This document shows positions 35,101-44,637 of a DNA stretch of 64,000 nucleotides, one piece after another; within the stretch, counting starts at the first letter, position 1; each line of letters opens with the position of its first letter. The translations under genes were made by a program, and so were the position numbers. Under the pieces are notes generated by a model that did no database searches, was not told the DNA's origin, and worked only from the letters and a program-made list of their open reading frames with translations. The stretch spans positions 33,790 to 97,789 of the forward strand of contig NZ_JAHFUW010000010.1 in NCBI RefSeq assembly GCF_023264855.1, in the 5' to 3' direction. The stretch comes from Herbiconiux sp. Lineage in GTDB: Bacteria; Actinomycetota; Actinomycetes; Actinomycetales; Microbacteriaceae.

Positions 35101-37760
35101 GCGCCGACCTCCTGCTGCTCGAGCATCTGCCGACGCTCTTCGGGGTCGTGCAGATTCCACGCGCGGGCGGGCCGGGCGTCGTCGAGCGGATCCCGGTACG
35201 CGGTTCGGATGACGTGCCGGCCGGGCTCGATGCGTTCGGTGCGCGCATCCATCCCCGGGTGCACGAACAGGGCGGTTCCCGCGGGCGGCACCGTCAGCTC
35301 GACGGTCAGCGAGCCCGCATCACGCACCCAGGAGATCTCGTACCGGCCGAACGGGCTGTCGTGGGCGGCCGAGGCGCGGGTGAGCCCGCCGCCCGGTTGC
35401 GGAGCGAAGCGCACGTCGGCGTAGCCGGGGGCGGCGGGAGCCAGGCCGGCGACGCGTCGGTGCAGGAAGTCGACCACGGCGCCGAGCGCGTAGTGGTTGA
35501 ACGAGGTCATCTCTCCGGGGTTCACAGACCCATCGGGGAGCAGGCTGTCCCAGCGCTCCCAGACGGTCGTCGCACCCATCGACACCGGCCACAGCCACGA
35601 CGGGGCCTCGCGCTGCAGAATGAGGTGGTAGGCGTCATCCATGTGCCCGGTCGCAGCGAGGGCGTCGCAGACCAGCGGGGTGCCCACGAAGCCGGTCTGG
35701 ATGCGGTAGTTGCCGGCCGCGACCAACTCGGCGAGCCGATTGCCGGCTGTGCTGCGTTCCTCCCCTTCGAGCAGTTCGAAGGCGATCGCCACCGACAGGG
35801 CCGTGACCGTGTCGCTGACCACCCGGCCGGCGGGGGAGACGTACTCGCGGCGGAAGGCGGCTCGCGCCCGGGCGGCGACGGCGCCGTAGCGCTGTTCGGC
35901 CGCGAGGTCGCCGAGCAGCGCTGCGCTGCGGGCCACCAACGACGCCGAATGGGCCAGGTACGCCGTGGCGACCAGGTAGCGATCGGTGGCGGAGTGGTCG
36001 GGCCGGTCGGATGGGGCGGCCGGGTCGAGCCAGTCGCCGAGCTGGAAGCCGTGGTTCCAGAGCCCGGTGCCCACGGTCAGGGCGTCGACCTGGTCGATCC
36101 AGCGGGTCATGCTGTCGAACTGGTCGTGCAGGATCTGGCGGTCGCCCGTGCGCTCGTAGAGCACCCACGGCACGATGACGGCCGCATCGCCCCAGGCGGC
36201 GGCCGGGTCGCTGGGGAAGCCGCAGGCCACCCACGGGTGGAAGTTCATCACCGAGCCGTACTCGATCTGCTCGGCGGCGAGGTCGCGCAGCCAGTTCTGC
36301 AGCACACCGGTGGAGTCGAACAGGTAGGCCGCTGCAGGCGCGAAGACCTGGATGTCACCGCTCCAGCCGAGCCGCTCGTCGCGCTGCGGGCAGTCGGTGG
36401 GCAGGTCGACGAAGTTGTCGCGCATGCTCCAGACGACGTTCTCGTGGAACCGGTCCAGCAGCGGGTCGGATGACGAGAACTCGCCGGTGCGCCGCATGTC
36501 CGAGTGCATCACCCGGGCCTCGATCAGGTGCGGATCCTGATCGGCCGGCCAGCCCTCGATCTCCGCGTAGCGGAAGCCGTGCACGGTGAAGCGCGGTGTC
36601 CAGGATTCGACGCCGTCGGTGGCGAAGAGGTAGGTGTCGACCGAGGCCGCCGTGCGCAGGGGGCGCAGGCTGAGCTCGCCGTCTTCGAGCACCTCGGCGT
36701 GACGGATGCGGATCAGATGGCCGGCCTCGGCACGGGCCGTGACGGCCAGCTTGCCGCTGACGTTCTGACCGAAGTCGAGCAGCACCCTCCCATCGGGCCG
36801 GCGCTCGACCGCGGTCGGCCGCAGCCGCTCGACGACCCTGACCGGAGGACCGGTGGGCGCCTCCAGCGCGGCCGGCACGTCACGGAGCGGGATCGTCGTG
36901 CACGCCGCCCAGCCGTCGGCGTCGAAGCCCGGCGCCGACCATCCGGCGAGAGCCCGGCCGAGTCGCTCGTCGTGCGCCTCGCCCTCGTAGAGGCCCGTGG
37001 AGATGATGGGAGAGAGTGTCCAGTCCCACTGCAGAGGCACCACCCGGGGCCCGAGGTCGTCTTCGATCTCGAGCTGGCAGAGCAGGGCGACATCCTCGCC
37101 GTAGATGTTCCAGAGGCCTCCGTTGAAGCCGAGTCGGCCGCGGTACCAGCCGTCGGCCAGCCATGCTCCGATCACGTTCTCGCCGGTGCGCAGCTGCGCG
37201 GTCAGGTCGATCGTGCGATAGCGCAACCGGTGGGCGTAGCTGCTCCAGCCGGGGGAGAGCAGGGCGTCAGCTCCCGCGCCCTCTCCGTTGACCTCGAGAT
37301 CGAACACTCCGTGGGCGGTCGCGTAGGCGCGGGCGCGCCGCACCCGCCCGGTGGTGGTGAAGGATGCGCGGAGCAGGAAGGCCGGGCGCGCGGCTCCGGC
37401 GGGTGCGGAGAGAGAGGGGGAGACGAAGTCGGTGCTCCAATCGCCTCGCTCGAGCAGTCCGGCCTCGACCGGCAGCGGATCCGACCACGCCGCCCATCCG
37501 GAGTCGAGCAGGGATCGTACCCGCACGGTCGCGGATTCGCGAGACGTCAAGGGTCGGCCGGGCCAGGGCACCAGAGTGGTGGAATCCGTGGGGGTGCAGG
37601 TCGTCTTGCCACCGCGCGTGATCTCGACCTCGCCGCCGAGCTGGCGATCGTCGCCGCGACCGTCGACGACCCAGCTCAGTCGCGGCTCGGCCGCGCCGAT
37701 CCCCAGCCCGTCGGAGCGATGCTCCACCTGCAGGCCGGTGCTGCGGGCGGAGCCCGTCAC
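35097..37760 (-). CDS. Alpha-L-rhamnosidase (GH78-like)
   Basis: FVDLPTDCPQRDERLGWSGDIQVFAPAAAYLFD...WPVSMGATTVWERWDSLLPDG...SFNHYALGAVVDFLHR. Confidence 0.93.
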   Translation of the reverse strand: MTGSARSTGLQVEHRSDGLGIGAAEPRLSWVVDGRGDDRQLGGEVEITRGGKTTCTPTDSTTLVPWPGRPLTSRESATVRVRSLLDSGWAAWSDPLPVEAGLLERGDWSTDFVSPSLSAPAGAARPAFLLRASFTTTGRVRRARAYATAHGVFDLEVNGEGAGADALLSPGWSSYAHRLRYRTIDLTAQLRTGENVIGAWLADGWYRGRLGFNGGLWNIYGEDVALLCQLEIEDDLGPRVVPLQWDWTLSPIISTGLYEGEAHDERLGRALAGWSAPGFDADGWAACTTIPLRDVPAALEAPTGPPVRVVERLRPTAVERRPDGRVLLDFGQNVSGKLAVTARAEAGHLIRIRHAEVLEDGELSLRPLRTAASVDTYLFATDGVESWTPRFTVHGFRYAEIEGWPADQDPHLIEARVMHSDMRRTGEFSSSDPLLDRFHENVVWSMRDNFVDLPTDCPQRDERLGWSGDIQVFAPAAAYLFDSTGVLQNWLRDLAAEQIEYGSVMNFHPWVACGFPSDPAAAWGDAAVIVPWVLYERTGDRQILHDQFDSMTRWIDQVDALTVGTGLWNHGFQLGDWLDPAAPSDRPDHSATDRYLVATAYLAHSASLVARSAALLGDLAAEQRYGAVAARARAAFRREYVSPAGRVVSDTVTALSVAIAFELLEGEERSTAGNRLAELVAAGNYRIQTGFVGTPLVCDALAATGHMDDAYHLILQREAPSWLWPVSMGATTVWERWDSLLPDGSVNPGEMTSFNHYALGAVVDFLHRRVAGLAPAAPGYADVRFAPQPGGGLTRASAAHDSPFGRYEISWVRDAGSLTVELTVPPAGTALFVHPGMDARTERIEPGRHVIRTAYRDPLDDARPARAWNLHDPEERRQMLEQQEVGA

Positions 37761-38659
37761 TTGACCGCTCCGGCGGTCAGGCCTTTCATGACCCGCTGGT
37801 TGAGGATGAGATACAGCACGAGCGTGCCGAAGACGTTGATGCAGATGGCGGCGAAGGTGGGGCCGTACTGCACCTGGCCGAACTGGCCGGTGAAGTTGAG
37901 CAGCCCGACCTGGATGGTGCGCAGGTCGCTGCGCGTGGTGAAGGTGAGGGCGATCAGCAGGTCGTTCCAGATGAAGAAGAACTGCACCAGCGCCACCGTG
38001 AAGATGGCGTTCTTCACCAGCGGGAACCCGATCGACCGGAAGGTGCGGAAGATGCTGGCGCCGTCGAGGGTCGCGGCCTCGAAGATCTCACGGGGCACGC
38101 TGCGGAAGTAGGTGGCCATCATGAACACCGTCAGGGGCAGACCGATCGCCGTGTAGGTGATGATCAGCGGCAGCAGCGACCCGGTGAGCCCGGTCTTGAA
38201 GTAGATGGTGAACAGGGGCAGCAGGATCATCTGGCCCGGCACCATGATTCCGGCCAGGAAGGCCAGCAGGACGACACCGCGCCCCTTCCACACCATCACC
38301 TCGAGGGCGAAACCGGCCGCGACGCCGAAGACGATGGTGAGGAACAGGGCGGGGGCGGTGGCCAGGATGCTGTTGCGCACGTAGGTACCGAGGTTGCCCG
38401 TCGTCCAGGCCTCGATGTAGTTGTCGAAGGTCCAGGTCTCCGGCAGCGCCCAAGTGGGGGAGTTGAGGAACTCGTCCTGGGTCTTGAACGAGCCCATCAG
38501 CAGCCAGAACAAGGGGTACACCACCGTGATCAGCAGGACGCCGATGACGATGATCTTCGGCAGGGCCTTCAGGATGCGGCGCCCCCGGGGGCTCCGGCGG
38601 CGCGGGGGACGGACGTCGGTCGGGGTTCGGACCGGAGTGGCGAGTGCGGTGGAGCTCAT
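37757..38659 (-). CDS. ABC sugar transporter permease (MalG-like)
   Basis: EAATLDGASIFRTFRSIGFPLVKNAIFTVALVQFFFIWNDLL EAA loop. Confidence 0.92.
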   Translation of the reverse strand: MSSTALATPVRTPTDVRPPRRRSPRGRRILKALPKIIVIGVLLITVVYPLFWLLMGSFKTQDEFLNSPTWALPETWTFDNYIEAWTTGNLGTYVRNSILATAPALFLTIVFGVAAGFALEVMVWKGRGVVLLAFLAGIMVPGQMILLPLFTIYFKTGLTGSLLPLIITYTAIGLPLTVFMMATYFRSVPREIFEAATLDGASIFRTFRSIGFPLVKNAIFTVALVQFFFIWNDLLIALTFTTRSDLRTIQVGLLNFTGQFGQVQYGPTFAAICINVFGTLVLYLILNQRVMKGLTAGAVK

Positions 38660-38661
38660 GA

Positions 38662-39546
38662 TCAGCCCTTGGTGAGGTCGCGACGCGACGAACGGAAGAT
38701 GAAGATGGTCACGATCAGGCAGAGGATCGTCAGGAGCAGCGCGATCGAGCTCCCGTAGCCGTACTCGCCGTAGGTGAACGAGGTCTGGTACATGTACAGG
38801 GTCAGCGGTGTCGTCGCGCTGCCCGGCCCGCCGTTGGTCAAGGCGAGGATCGAGTCGAAGACCTTGAGCGTGCCGTTGATGCTGAAGATGATCGACGAGA
38901 GCAGCACCGGGAGCGACAGCGGGATCACGATGTGACGCACCAGCTTCCAGCCCGATGCGCCGTCCAGCCGCGCCGACTCGAGGGTCTCTTCGGGGATGTC
39001 GACGAGACCGGCGTAGAGCAGCACGGCGTAGAAGCCCATCGACCGCCAGACGTCCATCATGATGATCACCCAGAACGCCGAGTCGGGGCTGCTGAACCAG
39101 TCGACCGAGGGGATGCCGACGGTGTTCAGCAGAGAGTTGACCAGCCCGTTCTGCGGCACGATCTCGAACAGCTTCTGGAACAGCAGGGCCACGGCCACGG
39201 TGGGCAGCACCACCGGGAAGAAGACGAGGGTGCGCACGAGCCCGGAGGCGCGACGCAGCCAGAACACGTACATCAGCGAGAGCAGGTAGCCGAAGACCAC
39301 CTGGAGCACGGTGAGCACGAAGGCGTATTTGAGCGTGAAGACGAGCGCCTCGAGCACTCGGGGATCGGTGAACAGGTGCGCCAGGTTGTCGAAGCCGACG
39401 AAGGTGAACCCGGTGATCGGGTTGCCCTCGAACACCGTGTAGCCGAGCGACCACAGGATCGGGACGAGCATGACGAGGGTGTACACCAGCAGGGCCGGCC
39501 CCAGGAGGATGGTGATGGCGCGCCAGTCGCCGAGTACGCGATTCAT
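38662..39546 (-). CDS. ABC sugar transporter permease (MalF-like)
   Basis: ESARLDGASGWKLVRHIVIPLSLPVLLSSIIFS EAA loop; six TM pattern. Confidence 0.92.
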   Translation of the reverse strand: MNRVLGDWRAITILLGPALLVYTLVMLVPILWSLGYTVFEGNPITGFTFVGFDNLAHLFTDPRVLEALVFTLKYAFVLTVLQVVFGYLLSLMYVFWLRRASGLVRTLVFFPVVLPTVAVALLFQKLFEIVPQNGLVNSLLNTVGIPSVDWFSSPDSAFWVIIMMDVWRSMGFYAVLLYAGLVDIPEETLESARLDGASGWKLVRHIVIPLSLPVLLSSIIFSINGTLKVFDSILALTNGGPGSATTPLTLYMYQTSFTYGEYGYGSSIALLLTILCLIVTIFIFRSSRRDLTKG

Positions 39547-39619
39547 GAGTGCTTTCTTTGGTCGTCCGGAGAGATGGGGAGGGGGCGGGCGCGTCCCCGG
39601 CGCGCCCGCCCCGGTCGGG

Positions 39620-40930
39620 TCAGTTGCCGAGGTCGGCCTGCACCTTGGCCATGAAGTCGGCCGGGGACAGGGCGCCCGTCGCCAGCTGCGATCCGTTCGT
39701 CTGGCTGGTGGAGGTGGCCTTGGCATTGAAGAGCGCCTCGAACCAGAGCACGCTCTCGGGGCTGGCCGCGGCGGCATCCTGGATCGTCTGGGTCAGCGGA
39801 GGCAGGTCGGCGACCGGCGTGTTGACGGTGAAGCCGGTGATGACGCCCTGGTTCTTCAGCGAATCGGTGCCGAAGTTGTCGCCGATGCAGGTGAGCCAGT
39901 CGCCGACCTTCTCGTCGTACGCGGAGGCCGACATGCCCAGCGGCACACCGATGTTGGCGGCGAGCTGGTCGCTGCTGCCGCCGCCGCCCTCGACCTCGGG
40001 GAACGGGATGAAGCCGATGTTCTCGGCGCCGATCTTGTTCTGCGCCGGGTCGTTGAATACCGAGAGGATCCAGCTGCCCATGTAGAACATGCCGGCCTCG
40101 CCGTTCACGAACTGGTTGACGGCGGTGGTGTAGTCGATCGATCCCACCGAGGGGCCGAAGTCACCGGCGGCACCCAGATCGGCGACGGCCTGGGCGGCTG
40201 CGACGTACTCGGGGTCGGTGAGCTTCGCCTCGCCGTCGGCGACCTTCTGCATCGCGTCGGGCCCGAGCGTGCGGTAGATGTAGTTGCCGAGCAGGCGCGT
40301 GACGGGCCAGCCGTCTTTGCCCGCCGTCGACAGGGGGGTGACGCCGGCGGCCTTCAGGCTGTCGGAGGCGGCGAGCAGGTCGTCCCAGGTGGCGGGCGCC
40401 TGGATGCCGTTGTCGGCGAAGATCTTCTTGTTGTACCAGATGCCCTCGACGTTGAACTCGGTGGGCAGCACGATCTGGCTGCCGTAGAGGGCCTCGATGG
40501 TCGACTTGGCGGCCGGGATGATGTCGTCGGCGATGCCGAGGTCGTCGAAGGTCGATCCGATGTCGAGGACCTGCCCGCCGGAGTCGAGGTCCTTGATGAC
40601 CTGGGGCGAGTTGCCCGCGGCGAAGACCACCGGGAGGGCGCCCTGCCCGCCGAGCAGCTGCAGCTGCTGGTCGATGCCGGCCTGCGGCTGCGTCGTGATC
40701 GAGAGCGGCAGTGCCTCCTGCTGGGTGGCGCACGCGCCGGTGCTGAGACCGGTGAGGGTGTCTTGCACTGCCGTGTTCTCGGCCAGCGACAGATAGGAGA
40801 ACTCCGTCGGCGCGGAGCCGCCGGAGCCGTCGCCGCTGCCGGAGCAGGCGGTGAGCAGAAGGGTGCCTGCTCCGATCAGGGCCGCGACGGGTACGACGCG
40901 ACGGCGGACGTTCTTGGCTGCTGTGGTCAC
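39620..40930 (-). CDS. ABC sugar transporter substrate-binding lipoprotein
   Basis: Lipobox LLTACSGSG; extracellular SBP family 1 pattern; AAGGAGG SD before GTG 40930. Confidence 0.9.
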   Translation of the reverse strand: MTTAAKNVRRRVVPVAALIGAGTLLLTACSGSGDGSGGSAPTEFSYLSLAENTAVQDTLTGLSTGACATQQEALPLSITTQPQAGIDQQLQLLGGQGALPVVFAAGNSPQVIKDLDSGGQVLDIGSTFDDLGIADDIIPAAKSTIEALYGSQIVLPTEFNVEGIWYNKKIFADNGIQAPATWDDLLAASDSLKAAGVTPLSTAGKDGWPVTRLLGNYIYRTLGPDAMQKVADGEAKLTDPEYVAAAQAVADLGAAGDFGPSVGSIDYTTAVNQFVNGEAGMFYMGSWILSVFNDPAQNKIGAENIGFIPFPEVEGGGGSSDQLAANIGVPLGMSASAYDEKVGDWLTCIGDNFGTDSLKNQGVITGFTVNTPVADLPPLTQTIQDAAAASPESVLWFEALFNAKATSTSQTNGSQLATGALSPADFMAKVQADLGN

Positions 40931-40976
40931 TATTCCTCCTTGAATGTGCGGGCGGAGTGCGCCCGGCGCGCCTTCA

Positions 40977-40992
40977 TTAGAGCGCTTCAATT
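40977..40992. promoter_or_regulatory. Candidate LacI-family operator upstream of SBP gene
   Basis: ATTAGAGCGCTTCAAT, imperfect palindrome centred on GCGC. Confidence 0.5.
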
Positions 40993-41135
40993 CGGGATGT
41001 TACGGGGGCGTCATCCGTCTGGACAAGGCAGATCGGGGCTCATCCGATCGCTGCTGTGAATACCGGCCATCGACGAAATGGATCGTTTCACTCAGGAGCG
41101 GGCGATGGATGTCCGCGGCCCGTTATGGTGTGGGG

Positions 41136-42170
41136 GTGTCGACCTTCAATTCTGTGCCGCCCGGGGCGGGCATCTCAGATGTGGCCCGGTTGGCCGGCGT
41201 CTCGCAAGGCACCGTCTCGAACGTGCTGAACCACCCCGAGCGGGTGGCGACGGCGACCCGGGATCGGGTCCGTCAGGCGATCTCCGCTCTCGCCTACGTG
41301 CCCAACGGCGCCGCCCGCTCGCTGGCGGCGGGGGGCAGCCGGTCGATCGGGCTCATCCTGAGCGATCTGGAGAACTCGCTCTTCGTCGACATCGCGCGCG
41401 GAGCGGAGCGGGCCGCTGCCGAAGCGGGGATGAGCCTGCTGCTGGCCAACAGCGACGGCCGGCTGGAGAGCGAGGACCGATACCTCGACCTGTTCGCCGA
41501 ATCGCGGGTGCTCAGTACGCTGCTGACCCTGAACGACGACCAGCACTTCCGTCAGATCGTCGGCCGGGTCGCCGATTCGCGCTCTCTGGTGCTGCTGAAC
41601 TTTCAGGTCGATCCCGCGGAGTACTGCAGCGTCGACGGCCACAACGAACGTGGAGGCTACCTCGCGACCCGGCACCTGATCGACATCGGCCGGCGCCGGC
41701 TCGTGTTCGTCGGCGGCCCGGATTCACTGCGGCCGGTCTCCGAGCGCCACCGCGGGTTCTCGGCGGCCCTGGCCGAATCCGGTCTGACAGCCGCCGCCGA
41801 CGTCACCCCCGATTGGATCAACCGCTCGGACGGATGGCGCGTGGGAACGGGCCTGGTCGAGGCCATCGCGGCCGGCCGGATCGACGGCATCGTGGCCGCC
41901 TCCGACCTGCTCGCCGCCGGAATGCTGCAGGCCTTCGCGACACTCGGCCGGGTTCGGGTTCCCCACGACGTGGCCATCGTCGGGTACGACAACAACCAGG
42001 CCGCCTGGGACTCGCCCGTGCCGATCTCGACGATCGGCCAGCCCGGCGAGGAGATGGGCTATCGGGGGGCGCGACTGGCGATGGAGGAACTCGTCGAGGG
42101 CGATGCCCACCAGCACCGCGCCGTCGTGCTCGAGCCGACCCTGATCGTGCGCGAGAGCACGGTCTCGTGA
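41136..42170 (+). CDS. LacI family transcriptional regulator
   Basis: ISDVARLAGVSQGTVSNVLNHPERVATATRDRVRQAI HTH and sugar-binding domain. Confidence 0.93.
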   Translation: MSTFNSVPPGAGISDVARLAGVSQGTVSNVLNHPERVATATRDRVRQAISALAYVPNGAARSLAAGGSRSIGLILSDLENSLFVDIARGAERAAAEAGMSLLLANSDGRLESEDRYLDLFAESRVLSTLLTLNDDQHFRQIVGRVADSRSLVLLNFQVDPAEYCSVDGHNERGGYLATRHLIDIGRRRLVFVGGPDSLRPVSERHRGFSAALAESGLTAAADVTPDWINRSDGWRVGTGLVEAIAAGRIDGIVAASDLLAAGMLQAFATLGRVRVPHDVAIVGYDNNQAAWDSPVPISTIGQPGEEMGYRGARLAMEELVEGDAHQHRAVVLEPTLIVRESTVS

Positions 42171-42199
42171 CCGACCCGGAACTCGGCTAGCGTTCATCC

Positions 42200-43108
42200 G
42201 TGGAGTTGTCGACGATCGACCTCAATCTGCTCGTGCCGCTGAGAGCGCTGCTCGAGGAGAAGAGCGTCAGCCGTGCGGCGGAACGCCTGCATCTCAGCCA
42301 GCCCGCGGTGTCGGCCTCCCTGAGCCGGCTGCGCCGCTACTTCGACGACGAACTGCTGATCCGCGCGTCCAACGCGTACCATCTGAGCCCGCTGGCCGAA
42401 GACCTCCTCGCCGAGCTGCCCGCGGTCGACGAGCTCGTGTCACGGCTGTTCCGGCTGGAGCAGTCCTTCGATCCGGATGTCACCACCCGGCGGTTCCGCA
42501 TCATGTGCTCCGACTACGTCACGGCCGTCATCGGTGCCGAGCTCTCGCGCATCATCTCCGAGGCCGCCCCGGCGTCCCAGGTGAGCTTCGAGACCGTCTC
42601 GGACAACTACGTCGACGGCGCGCCCGACACCCTCCGCGACATCGACGGGATCGTTCTGCCGCACGGCTATCTGCAGCTGAACGATCCGCTGGATCTGTTC
42701 GAGGACGAGTGGGTGTGTCTGCTCGATCGCGAGAACCCGGCGGCCGAGGGGCTGACGGTCGACACCTTGGGATCGCTTCCCTGGGCGGCCACCTACAGCG
42801 GCCGCACCTCGGTGACGACGGCCGCGCGGCATCTGCACTCCATCGGCATCTATCCGGCCACCCAGGTCGTCACCCGCAGCTTCCTCGCCCTGCCCGATGT
42901 GATCGAGGGAACGTCGCGGGTGGCGTTCTTGCCGAAGACCCTGGTCGGGCGGGCGCTGCGGAACCCCCGGATGGCCGTGGTCGACTGTCCGGTCGAGCTG
43001 CCGACTCTGCGCCACGCGTTCTGGTGGAGCCAGGCCCGGGAGAAGGATCTGGGGCACCAGTGGCTCCGGCAGCGGCTGAGCGAAGCGGCGCAGTCCGTCG
43101 GACGGTAG
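42200..43108 (+). CDS. LysR family transcriptional regulator
   Basis: DLNLLVPLRALLEEKSVSRAAERLHLSQPAVSASLSRLRRYFDDELLIR. Confidence 0.92.
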   Translation: MELSTIDLNLLVPLRALLEEKSVSRAAERLHLSQPAVSASLSRLRRYFDDELLIRASNAYHLSPLAEDLLAELPAVDELVSRLFRLEQSFDPDVTTRRFRIMCSDYVTAVIGAELSRIISEAAPASQVSFETVSDNYVDGAPDTLRDIDGIVLPHGYLQLNDPLDLFEDEWVCLLDRENPAAEGLTVDTLGSLPWAATYSGRTSVTTAARHLHSIGIYPATQVVTRSFLALPDVIEGTSRVAFLPKTLVGRALRNPRMAVVDCPVELPTLRHAFWWSQAREKDLGHQWLRQRLSEAAQSVGR

Positions 43109-43161
43109 CCGGAGGGCGAATGGCCGAATCGGATCATCGGCAGGGCGATCTCTGACCTGGG

Positions 43162-43527
43162 TCAGGGCCTCGGTGTGAGGGACGAATTCTCGCTCAGACC
43201 GGGTACCGCGTCTGCGAGCTCGGAGAGTTCCGGGATCTCGCGGGCAGCACGCAGAGCATCGGTCAGCGAGGCGTCGTCGAGGGACTGCACCTCGGCCAGG
43301 ACGTCGGCTCCGGCTCGAGTCAGCTCGGTGTAGATGCCCCGCCGGTCGTCGTCGCAGAGGATGCGCCGGAGGTATCCGCGGTTCTCCAGGCGGGTGACCA
43401 GGCGTGTGGTGGCGCTGGGGCTCAGGGCCGTCGCCCGGCTGACCTGCTGCATCCTCATGTGCCAGGAGCCGGGTTGGCGGCTGAGAACGCTGAGCATCGT
43501 GGCTGCATCGTGGCCGCACTGTGTCAT
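43162..43527 (-). pseudogene. MarR family regulator, N-terminally truncated
   Basis: Recognisable MarR wHTH (MLSVLSRQPGSWHMRMQQVSRATALSPSATTRLVTRLENRGYLRRI) but N-terminal helix missing at the junction near 43,500. Confidence 0.65.
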
Positions 43528-43975
43528 GGTGCATTCTTCGGGATCGGATCCGTCGTTGCCGGCAGCATGATGGCGCCGGAGAAGAAGGCCAGCGCCATCG
43601 CTGCCATGTTCACCGGGTTGACCGTCTCGAACGTCCTCGGCATCCCGCTCGGCACGTTGCTTGGTCAGGCCTTCGGCTGGCGCTCGACGTTCTGGGCCAT
43701 CACGATCATCGGTGTCATCGCATTCCTCGGCATCCTCGTCCTCGTCCCCTCGGTGGGACGAGGAGAATCGGGATCGACGATCCGCGACGAGCTGCGCACC
43801 TTCCGGTCCGGCCGCGTCTGGGTGTCTCTCGCCGTGACGGTCTTCGGTTAGGGCGGGATGTTCGGCGCATTCACCTACATCGCGTACGACAGCGGGGTCA
43901 CCCTCGTGGTGCTCGTGATCCTGACGGTTTCGCTCGCATCAGGCCGTCGTGTTCTGGCTGACGCTGTCAACTAGG
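43505..43975 (+). pseudogene. MFS transporter remnant (5' deleted, internal stop, 3' truncated)
   Basis: VAALCHGAFFGIGSVVAGSMMAPEKKASAIAAMFTGLTVSNVLGIPLGTLLGQAFGWRSTFW... then in-frame TAG at ~43,849 within VTVFG*GGMFGAFTYIAY. Confidence 0.8.
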
Positions 43976-43983
43976 ATCTGGGG

Positions 43984-44547
43984 ATGACCTCTCGCGCTGA
44001 ATCCGCTGCGGCTACGGGACGGGCGCTGCTGGATGCGGCTTCCGGCCTGCTGGGCGAGGGAGGGCCTGAGGCGGTCACGCTGAGGGCTGTCGGCGCACGG
44101 GCCGGCGTCTCGCGAGGAGCCCCGTATGGCCACTTCGCCGACAAAGAGGATCTCCTCACGGCACTGGCGATCGCGGGATGGGCGAAGCTCACCGCTGACC
44201 TCGAGGCGATCCGGGCCGATACCGCCCCGTCCCACCGGGACAGGCTCCACCGGGCGGTCTTGGTCTTCCTGGCTGTCGGTCGGGAGGAGCCGCATCTCTA
44301 CGCCCTGATGTTCACGACGCCGTCTCGGGATCCGGAGACCCTGATCGGCGCCGCGTCCGGCGCGCAGGACGCATTCCTCGCCATCGTCGCCGACGTCGTC
44401 GGCTCGGACGACGCGCGATCTCGCGGTGCTCTGCTGATGTCGAGCGCTCACGGGATAGCGGGCATGGAGAGCAGCGGGCAGCTCGGCGAGGCCAAATGGG
44501 GCGTCACGGGGGACCGGCTCGTGGAGCAGCTCATCGCCCTGCTCTGA
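43984..44547 (+). CDS. TetR family transcriptional regulator
   Basis: ALLDAASGLLGEGGPEAVTLRAVGARAGVSRGAPYGHFADKEDLLTAL. Confidence 0.92.
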   Translation: MTSRAESAAATGRALLDAASGLLGEGGPEAVTLRAVGARAGVSRGAPYGHFADKEDLLTALAIAGWAKLTADLEAIRADTAPSHRDRLHRAVLVFLAVGREEPHLYALMFTTPSRDPETLIGAASGAQDAFLAIVADVVGSDDARSRGALLMSSAHGIAGMESSGQLGEAKWGVTGDRLVEQLIALL

Positions 44548-44587
44548 AGGTCGCGCCGAACGGCGGAGCTGCCGGCGCCACTTAACT

Positions 44588-44637
44588 TGACACTGTCACA
44601 TCAGTAGTCGTACCGTATTCATATGACATCGTCACAT
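44588..44637. promoter_or_regulatory. Paired TetR-type operator sites
   Basis: TGACACTGTCACAT (44588-44601) and TGACATCGTCACAT (44624-44637) flanking the SDR promoter. Confidence 0.65.

Noticed and set aside
36504-38111. 535-aa plus-strand ORF (and 35148-36473)
   Set aside because: Antisense to the rhamnosidase and ABC permease; no domain-like sequence.
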